Counted from the stretch's first letter, positions 11,650 to 23,340 are shown. The stretch: 64,000 bases of DNA from Toxorhynchites rutilus septentrionalis (GCF_029784135.1 NC_073745.1:78679569-78743568), one strand, 5' to 3'. Made by a program: numbers and translations. The notes: a model not told the origin generated them from the sequence alone.

Positions 11650-12643
11650 CACTCCTATACCTGCGCATTGGTCTGTCAGACCGAGAAATCAATAATTCGT
11701 TCATTTCTCAGAAAATATCAACACTACGACTTTGCGATTCTCTCTAGCTTCGTTATTCGTTATTCGTTATCGTTTAGCGTATCGCATGTGTTGGTACAAT
11801 GGAGACGTGTGCCACTTTTTTAACACTTTCGGTCTGACACACCGACGCGAGTATAGGAGTAACTTTTTTGGACAAGTACCTTTTTTAATATTCTAGAATA
11901 TTGTTGAATGAAATGCATAAATTAATGTTAGTGGCGTGGAATATTTATTGAATATAATGCATTTGTTACTAGATTGAACGGATCCATATATTAACTATTC
12001 GTCGATATATTCGTCGTTAGATTCACACGTTCAAAAGCATAATATAAATGTTTGACTTTCGTATAGTTATTCGCTAAATATAATGGTCATACATTACACA
12101 CTTGTGAGAGAATTTCACTTGTGGAAGAATTGTAAACAGTAAACTATAAACTAATCGGTATGTTAATTTTTAACAGTTACAGTTTCGGGGATATTTTTTT
12201 ATAATGGACAATATCGACCAGAAAACAAGAAAAAGAAAAGGAAGTTCCTAGAAATCCTTTTATATCATCTTTTTATGTCCCATCTGAAAAAAGGCATTAA
12301 TTCTTAGTTTACTAAGAAAACAGAGACGCAGAAAATTAGAAATATGCAAACTTTATGTTCCAGCTCTTTATACTTCCATGAATTATATTCAGTTGCTTAC
12401 TTTTAATTAATAACAGCGAAAAACTCGAATTTCGTTATTTGTGTTGGAGTATCAAAAGTTACTCCATTTTGAGGAGACTAATTAGATGACTATTAAAACA
12501 TAATGAAGACGAAGAAACGTATTTTCTGGAGTTTTTTCATTCAATTATACCTTCTTATTCAAATAAATGCCAATAAAGCCTGAAAAATACACAATGGCAA
12601 TATTTCAGAGAAGTTCAATTTTCGGTCTGTGATACCTTGCGCG
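11650..12643 (-). repeat. Right arm of the TTAA foldback (main part)
   Basis: It is the reverse complement of most of the left arm. It is cut at 12643 by the errantivirus, and its last 31 bases continue at 19510-19540. The junction bases CGCG (12640-12643) are duplicated at 19506-19509. The arm has point differences and small indels against the left arm, so the arms have diverged since formation. Confidence 0.8.
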
Positions 12644-12925
12644 AGTTAACGATCGAGCATCGCATGGAATTTGCAGACCAGGCGAATATTATGCTGCTTG
12701 GCTGATAAACAAAACATCGGATCCGCTAGCGAAGGAATTGGAAGCGTGATCATAAAATAAACATCATCCAAGGCCCGCCCGCATGGTGCTGAGTTGACAT
12801 ATTTAGGGTTTAGCTGATAAACGATCATGTTAGCATTAAGAGAAGAATAAAGTTAGTCTTAGTTTGACCGTCAAATGGAATACATCATTTTTTAAAAAGT
12901 AATCCCGTACCCGTTTATTTTAAGT
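12644..12925 (+). repeat. 5' LTR of the errantivirus
   Basis: It begins AGTTAACGATCGAGCATCG and ends CCGTTTATTTTAAGT, 282 bases. I found no difference from the 3' LTR by eye. AATAAA at 12846-12851 is a candidate polyadenylation signal. The first bases abut the duplicated target CGCG. An ORF across the LTR on the minus strand (present in both copies) is a by-product and not a gene. Confidence 0.93.
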
Positions 12926-12943
12926 GGCGCCCGAATAGGGACC
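12925..12943 (+). other. Primer-binding site, tRNA-Lys type
   Basis: TGGCGCCCGAATAGGGACC directly follows (and shares its first T with) the 5' LTR. It is complementary, with one mismatch, to the 3' end of a lysine tRNA. tRNA-Lys priming is also used by the Drosophila gypsy element. Confidence 0.85.
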
Positions 12944-13406
12944 CTTGTAGTGGAAAACGGATAACGTCGTGAGTGTTGTGAAAATTTCCTCAATCCGAAA
13001 AAAGTGAATATCCGATAGGAACATCATATCCGGTCCCAGGAGCCGGCACCACACCCGACTAAGCGAGATTGCAGACACCGAGGGACACTCCCCGATCGGT
13101 ACTACGGACCGTAGTAGCTAAAAGCAAATGGAGCATCTGGAACTACCTGCTGTAGCCTCCTCCACATCGAGGGTCAACCTACTACAAGTCCAGATTTGCA
13201 AATGCTGGCCGTACTAAGGACATGGTCCTTCATGTAAGTTAATTATCCTCATTAATAATAATTTAAAATAAAAACCAGTGTGATTAGAAACGTGCGTGTG
13301 AACAACGTGTGAAGATATATTTTTTTTGTGAAAATTTTGATTTATTTTCTTTATAAAACTGAAGAACGTTAAAAAATCCAGGTTAGATTTCTATTTTTCA
13401 AAGATA
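12944..13406 (+). other. Errantivirus untranslated leader
   Basis: There are 463 bases between the primer site and the gag start, with no ORF worth noting. It would contain packaging signals and the splice donor for env mRNA, but I cannot point to them with confidence. Confidence 0.5.
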
Positions 13407-14632
13407 ATGAATCCTGCCTTCGTTCCACCACAACTGCCAGTAGCAGGACAAGTGGAGATGATGGAAAATTTCACAGAATTAGGGAGAATTCCCGATTTTG
13501 TAAAAGGACTTAATAATTTTACCGGGAAAGCCAATGAATTGATGAACTGGCTTATGGACGTCGAGAGTATTTTCGCGATGTATAGAGATTTATCTCAAAC
13601 ATCGCTTCAATACAAAATTATTGAAAAAACAATTCGTAGGAAAATTTCCGGCGAGGCTGCCGATGTTTTAAATGCCAATAATATTTCTTCCAATTGGAGA
13701 GATATCAAAAGCACCCTTCTGATGTATTATAGTGATAAGAGGGAATTAAAAACTCTTGATCACGAAATTACAACCATAAAAAAGCTTCCTAATGAAACTC
13801 TGAGTATTTATTACGGCAGAGTGAACGAACTGCTATCATCGATTATTGCACAAATACAAACTGACGAAAAATACAGAGGGAATGCGACAGTCCATATTCA
13901 ATATTTTAGAGAAAAAGCATTAGACTCCTTTATCCGTGGTCTGGAACGTCCACTTTCAATGCTTCTTAAAACTGCAGAGCCTGGTTCATTGAGCAAGGCT
14001 TATCAATTTTGTTTAGAATATTATAATCTAGACGTGCGTTTAAATTTCAGGAATTAAAGTAATTCGCACTTTCCTCCAAAGCCAAAAGAGCTTGATTATT
14101 TAAAAATTGCACATAAACAGCCACCACAAATTCCCCCAAGGAGGCAACAATTTGTTCAACAGCAGCAAGCATTCATTCCTCGGCCACAATCATTTATTCC
14201 ACAGCAGCAACCATTCAGGGGAAACAATTTTTATTCTCCTCGCTTTCCCCCAGCGAATGTTTTTAGGCCTGGACCTTCAGAAAATTTACCACGTCCCGAA
14301 CTGATGGAAGTAGATCAAAGTTTGAGGACAAGAAATATTAATTACGGCAATCGACCAAATTTCAATTTCAAAAGACCAAGGGAACTATCAGGACAATTTC
14401 AAAATTTCAAAAGACAGGCACATCCTTTAGAAGGATCGCCAGAAGAGTATTACCAAAACTATGAGGAATACTATGATGAATACTATGATCAAGAAGATCA
14501 ATATTACGACCAACAAGGAGAAATCGAAGAAGTGCTTCAAACAATAACGTTGTCTCCGAAAATAATGAAACAATCAAAGATACAACTACTTCTCCTGAAA
14601 GTAATTTTTTAGGGTGGTGCCCCCAATGGTAA
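13407..14632 (+). pseudogene. gag: Errantivirus gag pseudogene
   Basis: Gag forms the particle core. The ORF starts MNPAFVPPQLPV at 13407. The capsid-type part includes LMNWLMDVESIF and, near residue 190, FIRGLERPLSMLL and KAYQFCLEYY, a pattern typical of gypsy-group Gag. The tail is rich in P, Q and R and then in Y, D and E (YYDEYYDQEDQYYDQQ), with no CCHC knuckle, as is usual for errantiviruses. Lesions: TAA at 14055-14057 in an otherwise open frame, and a frame change near 14515-14543. After the second lesion the plausible original frame runs through ENNETIKDTTTSPESNFLG and stops near 14632, overlapping the start of pol. Confidence 0.85.
14605..14611 (+). promoter_or_regulatory. Candidate -1 frameshift site between gag and pol
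   Basis: The heptamer TTTTTTA is read as T TTT TTA in the gag terminal frame (the one ending near 14632). A -1 slip there enters exactly the frame of the protease ORF (GTG GTG CCC CCA ATG and on). U UUU UUA is a well-known slippery heptamer, and errantiviruses express pol by -1 frameshifting. Downstream RNA structure was not evaluated. Confidence 0.7.
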
Positions 14633-17600
14633 GACCAGCCTTGCCATATATTAATCTGAGAACCACAATCGGAACCTTACCTTTTCTAGTTGATACTGGT
14701 GCAAACATTAGTGTCATCGACCCTAAGCTAGCTTATTCATACAGAATTTCGAAACCATACAATTTTACAGCAAATTCGATCTCAAGTGCGAATGGTAAAT
14801 TCAACGCAACTTCTGCTATTGACATCAATTTCTTCTATCCAAAAATTAATCATTCTGCACGATTTCTTTTACACAAATTTCACGATTTTTTCTACGGAAT
14901 AATAGGTACAGATATTTTAGAACACCTTAATGCACACATTGATCTTGGAAACAAAATTTTGTATTTACAAAAGGAATTCGAAACATTGACAATTCCTCTT
15001 CTTCAATATTGCCCAACAGAAAATTCTTCTAACAGCCTATTCAGAACTTCACATTTATCTTCAAATGAAAAAGACAAACTGCATAAAGTGCTTGAAGCCA
15101 ATAAATCAGTTTTCCACGAAATCAACTCAAAATTAACTTGTTCAACAAAAGTTGAATGTTCTATAAATACAACCGACGATATTCCGGTACACCAGCGAGT
15201 TTACCCATATCCGGCTGCCTACACTGAAGAGGTCAACAAACCAATCAGTAAACTACTTGCTGATGGTATTATCAGACCTTCACGTTCCGCTTGGACAGCT
15301 CCTGTTTGGATAGTTCCAAAGAAAACGGATGCGTCTGGTGAGAAAAAATTCAGGATGGTCATTGATTATAGAAAAATCAGTGAAAAGACAATTGCCGACA
15401 AGTATCCAATGCCCGAAATTAAATATAGATCAGGATGAAAGAAAGCGACATTGATAAAACAGCTTTCTCCATAAATAATGGGAAATTCGAATTTACTAGA
15501 ATGCCGTTTGGGCTAAAAAATGCTCCAGCAATTTTCCAGCGAGCCATTGACGATGTTCACAGGGATCAAATTGGGAAAATTTGTTACGTCTACATAGATG
15601 ACGTAATAATTTTCGGTAAAAATTTAGATGAACATTTGAAAAATTTGAATACAGTTTTGACGCTTTTGAATGAAGCCAATTTGAAAGTTCAACTTGATAA
15701 ATCCGAGTTTTTGCGGACTGAAACAGAATTTTTGGGTTATATAATTTCATCCGATGGAATAAAACCTAACAGTAAAAAAATTGAAGTTATTAATAAATAT
15801 CCCGAACCTAAGACAATGAAGGAACTTCGCGGATTTTTAGGTATGATCGGATACTACCGGAGATTTGTGAAAGATTTTGCTAAAATAGCAAAACCCCTCA
15901 CAAACCTTCTTCGAGGGGAGAGAAATCCAGCCTCTGCCAAAAAAATTTCAATGACTGAACCTGAGAAGCAATGTTTTTTGAAAATGAAAAAAATACTATC
16001 TTCAGATGATATTCTTATCTACCCCGATTATAATAAACCGTTTACTTTGACGACTGATGCCTCAGATTATGCCATAGGAGCAGTATTATCTCAAGGTGAC
16101 GTCGGAAAAGATTTGCCAATACATTTTGCTTCGCGATCTTTATCCAGAACAGAAGAAAAATATTCAGTTCCGGAGAAAGAGATGCTAGCAATATTTTGGG
16201 CTCTTCAAACGTTTAGGAATTACTTATATGGTGCTAAATTCAAAATTTTAACTGATCACCAACCGCTTACATTTGCTTTGTCCCCGAAAAACACCAATGC
16301 CAAGTTAAAGCGTTGGAAAGCTTATCTCGAAGAACATTACTACCAAATCGTCTATACACCTGGAAAATCGAACGTGGTAGCGGACGCTTTGAGTCGTGTT
16401 GTATTTTCAATGACCGGTGCTCAGCATTCGGCTGAAAATACCGATGACTTTTACATATTATCTACGGAAGCCCCATTGAATGTATATCGCCACCAGGTAA
16501 TAATCAAAAAAGGACCTGATAAAATTGAAACAAAAAAAATTATTTGGAAATTTTACTAGAATAACAATATTTGTAAACGAAATAACTTATCAGTCTTTAT
16601 TACAGATTCTGAAGAATAATTTCGATTATACAAAACTGAACGGACTGTTCACCACAGAAGACATAATGGGACAATTACAAGAGATCTATCGAGAACATTT
16701 CGGTCAACAGAGATTATTGAAAATTAGGTACACCCAGAATATATTGGAAGACATCTAGGAAGAAGACCAGCAATGGAACGTCGTCCGGAATGAGCACCAT
16801 AAAGCTCACAGGTGTGCTGAAGAAAACGTGTTACAAATTCTTCGCAAATTTTATTTCCCTAAACTTCGTCAAAAATGCAAAGATTTTGCAACCAACTGTC
16901 AAATTTGCCATGAATGCAAATATGACAGGCGTCCTATCAAATTCCCGATTCAAGAAACTCCTATACCTAAAAGCCCTTTCCAAATCGTACATATAGATAT
17001 ACTTTTCCTGGAAAATAATCACTTCCTTACCTATATCGATTAATTTTCAAAGTTCGCTCAAGTGACACACATAGAATCCAGATCTGCAGTTGATCTGACA
17101 CCAATTATAAAAGATATACTTTTAAAATATAAAACGCCTGATATTCTTGTAATGGATGGTGAAAAATCCTTTATGACTGGTGAATTAGTCAACTTTTACA
17201 ATTTGCATAAAATAACTCCATACGTCACAGCAACTGGTCGAAGTGAAATGAACGGTATAGTAGAACGTCTTCATTCGACTATATTGGAACTTTATCGAAT
17301 CAACAAAACCGAAAATCCAGATAGATCTATCCTTGAATTAATCCAACTTTCTGTCCAAAAGTACAATGCGACTATCCACAGTACAACACAATTTACACCT
17401 TATGAAATAATACTTCCTTCTCCTCGGACTACTGAAATAATTGAAACTGCATACAAAAACCTTCGAAAAAAACAGAAAAAGGACATACAATACCATAATA
17501 AAAAGAAAAAACCTGTAGACATCGAGCAAAATCAAGACGCATACGAGACAACAAGACAAAGACTTAAACACAAAAATAGATATAAAAAAATCAAAATAGC

Positions 17601-17679
17601 ACATGTTCACAGAAGCACGATTACTACTGACAAGGGACGAAAAATACATAAAGACGACATAAAAATCAGGAAAATTTAA
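14612..17679 (+). pseudogene. pol: Errantivirus pol pseudogene (PR-RT-RNase H-IN)
   Basis: Domains in order are protease with FLVDTGANISVID (about 14683), RT from VHQRVYPYPAAYTEE, KFRMVIDYRK and DKYPMPEI to FTRMPFGLKNAPAIFQ and YVYIDDVIIFG, and RNase H with TDASD, EKEMLAIFWAL, LTDHQPL and VADALS. Integrase follows, with an HH-CC finger ending CQICHECK, then HIDILFLE, VMDGEKSF and IVERLHS; the last two acidic residues are 35 residues apart (DD35E). Between PEI and MKESDIDKTAF about twenty residues are missing, including the RT motif A aspartate (DLASGFHQI in relatives). The frame changes there and again at an A-run near 16531. Integrase has TAG at 16756-16758 and TAA at 17041-17043. The product would be inactive. 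Confidence 0.9.
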
Positions 17680-17687
17680 CTGGACAT

Positions 17688-19214
17688 TTGACTTTCTTCT
17701 TTTACAGACTGACGATTTGCCTTCTACTATACAACTGCACAATAGACGCAAACGAAAAACAAATTTCAATAAGAAGCTTAAATCAACAACCGCTATTTGT
17801 ATATGACCAAGGAATAGGAAGAATTCGCTATGATTTTCACTATTATATACACCACTTCAACATCACATCTCTGCGAGTTAATATTGACATATTGCAATCA
17901 CAATATAATAAAGTAAAAACGAATCAGTTCAGCCATCTTATCCAGGATAAATTCCATAAAATTAATGATGGATTGAAAAAACTATCTCTCACTAGAAGAC
18001 ATAAAAGATGGGATACTTTAGGATCAATTTGGAAATTCATTGCAGGCAGTCCCGATGCAAATGATTTAAGAATGATTAATTCAACTATCAATCATATAAT
18101 TGATGAAAATAATAAGCAGGTCAAAATAAATAGAAAAATTACAACACAAATGAAATAATACAAATGTAAAACAAGTGAAGCAATATCCCTCTTTAATTCA
18201 AAGGCTTTGGAAATTCATTCCATTAATATTTACCTAAACTTAAAATATCTTTCTGAAAAACTAGAAAATATATTAGACAGTATGACATTAGCAAAGTTAG
18301 GACTTATCAGTGAAAAAATTCTACGCACTGATGAATTAGACGTAATAATACAGGATCTAAGAAGCCAGAATTTGACAATTCACACTAATCTCGAGGCGCT
18401 GAACTACATCGAAACATCCGTGGCCACCAACGATAAAGAGATGGTACTTCTTATCAAAACTCCCGTTTTGGACAACCGGATCTTCAGGAAAATCCATGTT
18501 TACCCAACCATACAGGATAACAAGCAAATATACCTTACAAACAGGCTATTTCTAGCACACTCCAGTGGGAATTACATTACGAAGAATCTGAATCAAACAA
18601 TTTTCGACAGAAATGAAATCAAAAGAGATGTATCTGAATGTGTACCAAAACTACTAAACGGTGATCAAGCCAAATGCAATTTTACATCCTACATTCCTAA
18701 ACAAGAGGTTCTACATCTGGATAATCAACATATTTTGATGAACTCAATAGATAACATCCATGTGGAAACCACGTGTGGAATAACTAACAAAACCCTGAAC
18801 GGATCATTCTTGATCACGTTACACAATTGCACCACCATACTCAATAATGTAACCTACAACGCAAACAGGATAAACCTAGGTGGAAACCCGACTTATCTAC
18901 CATTAGACAGTATCGTTGTCGAACAACAACACGAAATAGTCAACATCAGTTTGGAACATTTACATAATCTGCATTTAGAAACAAGGCAAATATTGGACCA
19001 TATACAGTTGGAGAATAAAGGCTTACACTGGAAAACAACTTCAATTCTGGGTTCATTCCCTATTGTAGTTTTTGGTATCATTATTCTGTTCTTCCGTTTT
19101 CACAGATCTGAAGTTAAAATCACAACCCAAACAAATCAACCCACAATTACTGAGAACAGCAGATACAGGGAGCCGACCATTGAAGATGTGATGGATACGG
19201 AGCATCATCACTAA
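17688..19214 (+). pseudogene. env: Errantivirus env-like pseudogene (F-type fusion protein)
   Basis: The ORF starts at 17688 with a hydrophobic leader (FFFYRLTICLLLY). Around residue 105 it has the furin-type site RHKR, followed by WDTLGSIWKFIAGSPDAND, resembling the fusion peptide and LDA region of baculovirus F and gypsy Env. Several N-x-S/T sites follow, with cysteines in the middle part (SECVPKLL, ETTCGITN). A membrane anchor near the C-terminus (ILGSFPIVVFGIIILFF) precedes a short cytoplasmic tail. TAA at 18156-18158 breaks the frame, which then continues unchanged to 19214. In errantiviruses env is made from a spliced mRNA. Here the product is truncated before the anchor. Confidence 0.85.
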
Positions 19215-19223
19215 GGAGGGAGG
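19213..19223 (+). other. Polypurine tract
   Basis: AAGGAGGGAGG lies immediately before the 3' LTR (19224). It is the expected primer for plus-strand DNA synthesis, overlapping the end of the env ORF. Confidence 0.85.
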
Positions 19224-19505
19224 AGTTAACGATCGAGCATCGCATGGAATTTGCAGACCAGGCGAATATTATGCTGCTTGGCTGATAAACAAAACATCGG
19301 ATCCGCTAGCGAAGGAATTGGAAGCGTGATCATAAAATAAACATCATCCAAGGCCCGCCCGCATGGTGCTGAGTTGACATATTTAGGGTTTAGCTGATAA
19401 ACGATCATGTTAGCATTAAGAGAAGAATAAAGTTAGTCTTAGTTTGACCGTCAAATGGAATACATCATTTTTTAAAAAGTAATCCCGTACCCGTTTATTT
19501 TAAGT
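19224..19505 (+). repeat. 3' LTR of the errantivirus
   Basis: It has the same 282 bases as the 5' LTR by eye, offset 6580 bases, and is followed by the target duplicate CGCG (19506-19509) and the last 31 bases of the foldback's right arm. Confidence 0.93.
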
Positions 19506-19544
19506 CGCGTGTTATGATTTTGCACGCGAGTACAGGAGGGTTAA

Positions 19545-22009
19545 GTGGCTGGTAGGTTTCGAGCAATTATGTGTGTAAAATCTTCCAAAATTCCAGTTCT
19601 CTTTATTTTTTCTATTAAATAAATTTTAGTTCGATTTCGAATCTTATTTCAACGGTATCAACAGCGATGGTGAAAATCAGGCGATCATACAATGTAAGTA
19701 ATGTGAAATGAAGTTGATACCTGTTAGAAGCTGTTTACTTGAAAAAGTTTATGCTTCCAACAGTTCGATTGTTTTGTTCAGTCTACCAAACTAATTTCCT
19801 AATATCTCTGAGAGAAATTTTTTAGTTTCCATTTTCACATATGCAACCACAGTCAAAAAGGCGAGAACGAGTGTTCATATACCAAATATGTCATTTCAAT
19901 TTACAAAATTTCAAACATAATTCTGACCCACAATAGTGGCTCTCTTAAAATAAACCATCGCCCGAATAACATTTCAACATTGGAAATCGTCAAACATGGG
20001 CAATGGACTGTTTCAAAATTGATACCAAACTTCTTCCCAGTTAGCACTGTCGCTATATTTACCCCCACAGTTCCGCCTCAGTAGTCACACCTATGGCTTT
20101 GGCCATTGAAGCGTATCAAACATTGGAAAATAACTGAAGGTAGTAGTAGCAGCACCAGCAGCAGCCCAACAGCAGGTGAAGTGAAAATCCATTGACACAG
20201 AAACCCGAATAACCTTGTCGCCAAGTTACTCTCACTGTGTGTTCCAGTCGCAGAAAACGATAACTTAATTGAGTTGTTTTCCTCCTAAATCGGCCAACAG
20301 CAGCAGCAGTCACCGAAAATGCAACCGAATTTCACACTTGCGACCTTCAGACGTTGACTCTGCCTTTGGGAGACCCACTCCGAATAAGAGATCCTATTGT
20401 CTCAGCCAGAATCGAATCCGTAATGGGTTTTAACGAATTTCACGGATTCTGACTGTGACTTCCATAAGCACACACAACAAAAAACAAATCCATCCAATGG
20501 AACAAGTGTCCAAGAGTGATTTTAATATCGAAGCTGACCTTCCTCCGTATGGCCAGCGTTTTTGGCTCCTTGATGCCACATACCCTGGAGCAGTGCAGTA
20601 GTGGCAGAGAAAAAAACGGCAACGAGTAGTAGAGCAAACTGTGCCTACGATCGATCTCCAGCAGGATTTCCCCGAAGTCTTTAATGAAGGACAGGGCACA
20701 GGAAGAGAGCTGTCACCTAGTGCCTAGTAATCCGGCCAATTTCTCGCTTCGACCAGCGATCGTAATGGGTCGTCCTCCCCCGTTGTCTCTGTTTATGAGT
20801 TTATTTGTTTATTGATGCATCCAGAAGGTTTTGTCCGGATTGCCTTTCACCCACCCTCTCTTGTGCTGCTCTGTTCAGCGATGAAGCATCACCGCGCTGC
20901 CGATCCCGGGATCAGTTTATAAATATTTTACATCGATGCCTCGGCTAAGCTGTTGTTGAGGCTGGCAAATAAAGCGAGAAGCTGCCAAAACAGGCGACCC
21001 CCAAATGAAACGAACGAAAGAGGTAAGGTCAGTGAGAATGCGATTAGAGCCCAAGGACGTGATGTGGACGAGTTGAGATAGGATGACAGGTAGCGCGCGA
21101 AGACGGAATCTTTGGCCGAAAAACAAACAACACAAATTGGATTAGGACTAATGTTGTGAGCGCTTATCTGATAGACGCCCATTTTTTGTTTGGTTCGTTT
21201 ATCTAGTTTCTCCAATTTCGAACAGGGGTTTAATATAATTATTGAGTAAAACCCCAGGGATGGTTTGACTATGAACAGTTCTTTTCTAGTCCAGGGGCTT
21301 AGCGAAAGGGGCTGCAAATACTTTACAAATATTAGTTTTTCATCATATTGGGGGCAATTAACAGATTAATACCTTTCATGGAAATGCGCAAAGCGTTTAA
21401 CGAATGGAATTCTGAATCGACCTGAATATGAAACGGGATTTTAATATAAGGTGCTAGGTAGCTGACCCAGAATCTTTCAGGAGACGATAGAGGAGCATAT
21501 TTGATGAAAACATTTCTTCTATGCAAGTGGCCAAATTTCAACTATTGCATACCATATAATTCCACATATATCTACCCTTCATGGGAGATTTTTTTTCTAA
21601 GTAGGGATGTACCCAGTGGAACTATGTTCTTTTGAAGGGGGATCCTTTAGATGTATATGAAAATCTAGTATTTACTGCTCGTTAAATATTTAAGCACGCT
21701 TTGAGTGCAACGTGTACTGATGATTGGCACGACAACATGTCACAAGGTCACCGATTCCTAATTTCTATCGCTGCTTTCAGCAGGTTTTAAATAATAGTCG
21801 ACTATTTAACCCGGAAGTACGCAGATGGACCGTAAAATGATATCCCCATTTGGCCTAGATTTGTGGAGGTTCTCGAACGCATTAGATTATGCGCATATCG
21901 AGTTAAAATCGGTTCAAGTTTTCAAATGATTTTTAAGGATCTATTTTGTAACTCTTGTAATTTTTTAAACTACAAATGAGAATGAATACATCCTCGGTAA
22001 AAAATTTAA
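19545..22009. other. Non-coding region, no gene recognised
   Basis: The sequence looks less repetitive than its surroundings. At 20130-20310 there are CAG-type triplet clusters (AGCAGCACCAGCAGCAGCCC) on the plus strand. Several ORFs of 65-129 codons overlap at 20430-21320, but none shows a domain, a start context or splice signals I can defend. It could be an intron or intergenic spacer. Confidence 0.5.
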
Positions 22010-22540
22010 AGGAGGTTGTGGTCATGACACGACTACTTCGTTTACGTAGAACTACACTGTTACTTGTTCAAATCGCTTGTTAATCTCACCCACACACACA
22101 CACGCATTTATCTTCGTTTTGCGCCCTTCTCAACAGAAGCCCTTTCTTTTAATATTTCCGGTCTTGTTTAGCTTAGCTGTCATCCTCGGTGAAGATAGTT
22201 TTGCCAATGTTATGAAACAAATCACATACAAAATTCCTGAACAATTATTTACTTCTCTTGGTGAGCCGATGATAGCCTAGTTTTATGATTCCCCACACAA
22301 TTGTATAGTTCAGAGGACGCCTTAATGGAATGGCGTCAGATTAATGTAATGATTGCAATGCCAGAGACATCAGCGAGTAAGTAATTTGGTCGCGTCCACA
22401 GCTCAATCCGAAACGAAGATATGTGATGACGCAAAACAAGAAAGGACAAGCGATGCCCGTCGTTTCGTTAATTTTATTTCAAAAAAAGTGAGCTGCTTTC
22501 TGAATTGGCACCCTTAATGAAAGACGTAGTTCTACGTCAA
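22010..22540 (+). mobile_element. GAC-family element, copy 2 (short form)
   Basis: The left end is GGAGGTTGTGGTCATGACAC with TTTACGTAGAACTAC; the right end is GGCACCCTTAATGAAAGACG and TAGTTCTACGTC. At about 530 bases it is the shortest two-ended copy. Its middle (TTTTGCGCCCTTCTCAACAGAAGC; AAATCACATACAAAATTCC) matches parts of copies 1 and 4, so the forms differ mainly by internal deletions. The left flank is A/T-rich (AAAATTTAA). Confidence 0.7.
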
Positions 22541-22617
22541 AATCAATAGGGCATTCCATTGGCTAGCTAATTGGCTTTAATATAAATATATCTTATATTT
22601 AAATATTTAAATATATA

Positions 22618-22723
<106 letters not shown>

Positions 22724-22754
22724 GATTTAATTTAAATATATAAATATATATTTA

Positions 22755-23340
22755 AATATGTCGATCATCTGAATCGGTTCAGTAGTTGAAAAGTAATAAA
22801 TTTCTGAACAAAGTCATTTTTGGAAAAAAAAAAAGGGAAAAATGATTCATCGGTTAACTTTGAAAAATCGTAACTCAAAGACGAAAAAACGCCTCCCTGG
22901 TTTCGACACATGTTATGTGAAAAATTCTCAGCTTTCCAGAAAAAATATAAAAAAATATAGCACCTTTGGTTCCGAAACTATGAAAACAATAAAAAATGAA
23001 AACAATCAATAATAACGAGAGCAGAATTCGAATTTTCTGCAGGTATAGTATTTTTTTTTCAAAGAAAGACCAGGTTACTGGCTTTAATTTGATATGTCGA
23101 TCATCTAAATCTGCCTAGTAGTTCAAAAGTTATGATTTTTATTAAAAAAGTCATTTTTGGAAAAAAGAGGAAAAAGTTGATTTTTACGACAACCCTAAAA
23201 TGGAAATGGTCATCCTACTGAAAAACTAAAAAAATACGGGTCTAATATTTTGCGATAAAGAACAAAACTACCACTTTTCATGAACATCTGAGAACCACTA
23301 TATCGGTTTGGCATGGAATAGCTGATGGCTATAATGGATT
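22755..23340 (+). repeat. Half-copy of the F foldback family
   Basis: Two tandem units begin TATGTCGATCATCTGAATC and TATGTCGATCATCTAAATC and contain the words GTTCA(A)AAGTTAT, AGTCATTTTTGGAAAAAA and AATACGGGTCTAATATTTTG, ending CACTATATCGGTTTGGCATG near 23330. These match the right half of the foldback at 41800-42350. The left half is missing. Non-coding. Confidence 0.75.

Larger units (their letters stand above)
12644..19505 (+). mobile_element. Errantivirus-type LTR retrotransposon (gypsy group), defective provirus
   Basis: This is a complete structural provirus: 282-base LTRs at both ends, CGCG target duplication (12640-12643 and 19506-19509), tRNA-Lys-type primer site, gag, pol (protease, RT, RNase H, integrase), an env-like ORF and a polypurine tract. 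The LTR tip AGTTAAC, the pol order and the baculovirus-F-like env with a furin-type site place it with the insect gypsy errantiviruses. The LTRs look identical, which implies a young insertion. Yet the coding region has in-frame stops at 14055, 16756, 17041 and 18156, frame changes near 14530 and 16531, and a deletion in RT at about 15420. It cannot encode its own functional proteins. Confidence 0.93.
8892..19540. mobile_element. Long-arm TTAA-flanked foldback element (piggyBac-like ends), carrying nested insertions
   Basis: The left end is TTAA (8888-8891) followed by CCCTCCTGTACTCGCGTGCA. The right end is TGCACGCGAGTACAGGAGGG (19521-19540) followed by TTAA (19541-19544). TTAA duplication and CCC at the tip are typical of piggyBac-superfamily elements. 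The arms are 8892-10435 and 11650-12643 plus 19510-19540. The central 10436-11649 holds no transposase, so the element is non-autonomous. Inner arm ends repeat the tip motif (GCGAGTATAGGAGTGTTAA at 10421-10439 and its inverse at 11646). Later insertions are a hairpin element (9215-9403), a SINE (9841-10118), a MITE (10978-11337) and an errantivirus (12644-19505) whose CGCG duplication joins the two parts of the right arm. Confidence 0.8.

Noticed and set aside
12646..12828. Minus-strand ORF in both errantivirus LTRs
   Set aside because: It is repeated only because the LTRs are identical; it is antisense and lacks any domain.
18156..18158. Stop-codon readthrough in the errantivirus env
   Set aside because: The frame stays open after TAA, but the same provirus has further stops and deletions, so ordinary inactivation is the better explanation.
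20430..21320. Host gene exons on the minus strand
   Set aside because: Several overlapping ORFs, but no domain, no convincing splice sites and frames overlapping in conflicting ways.
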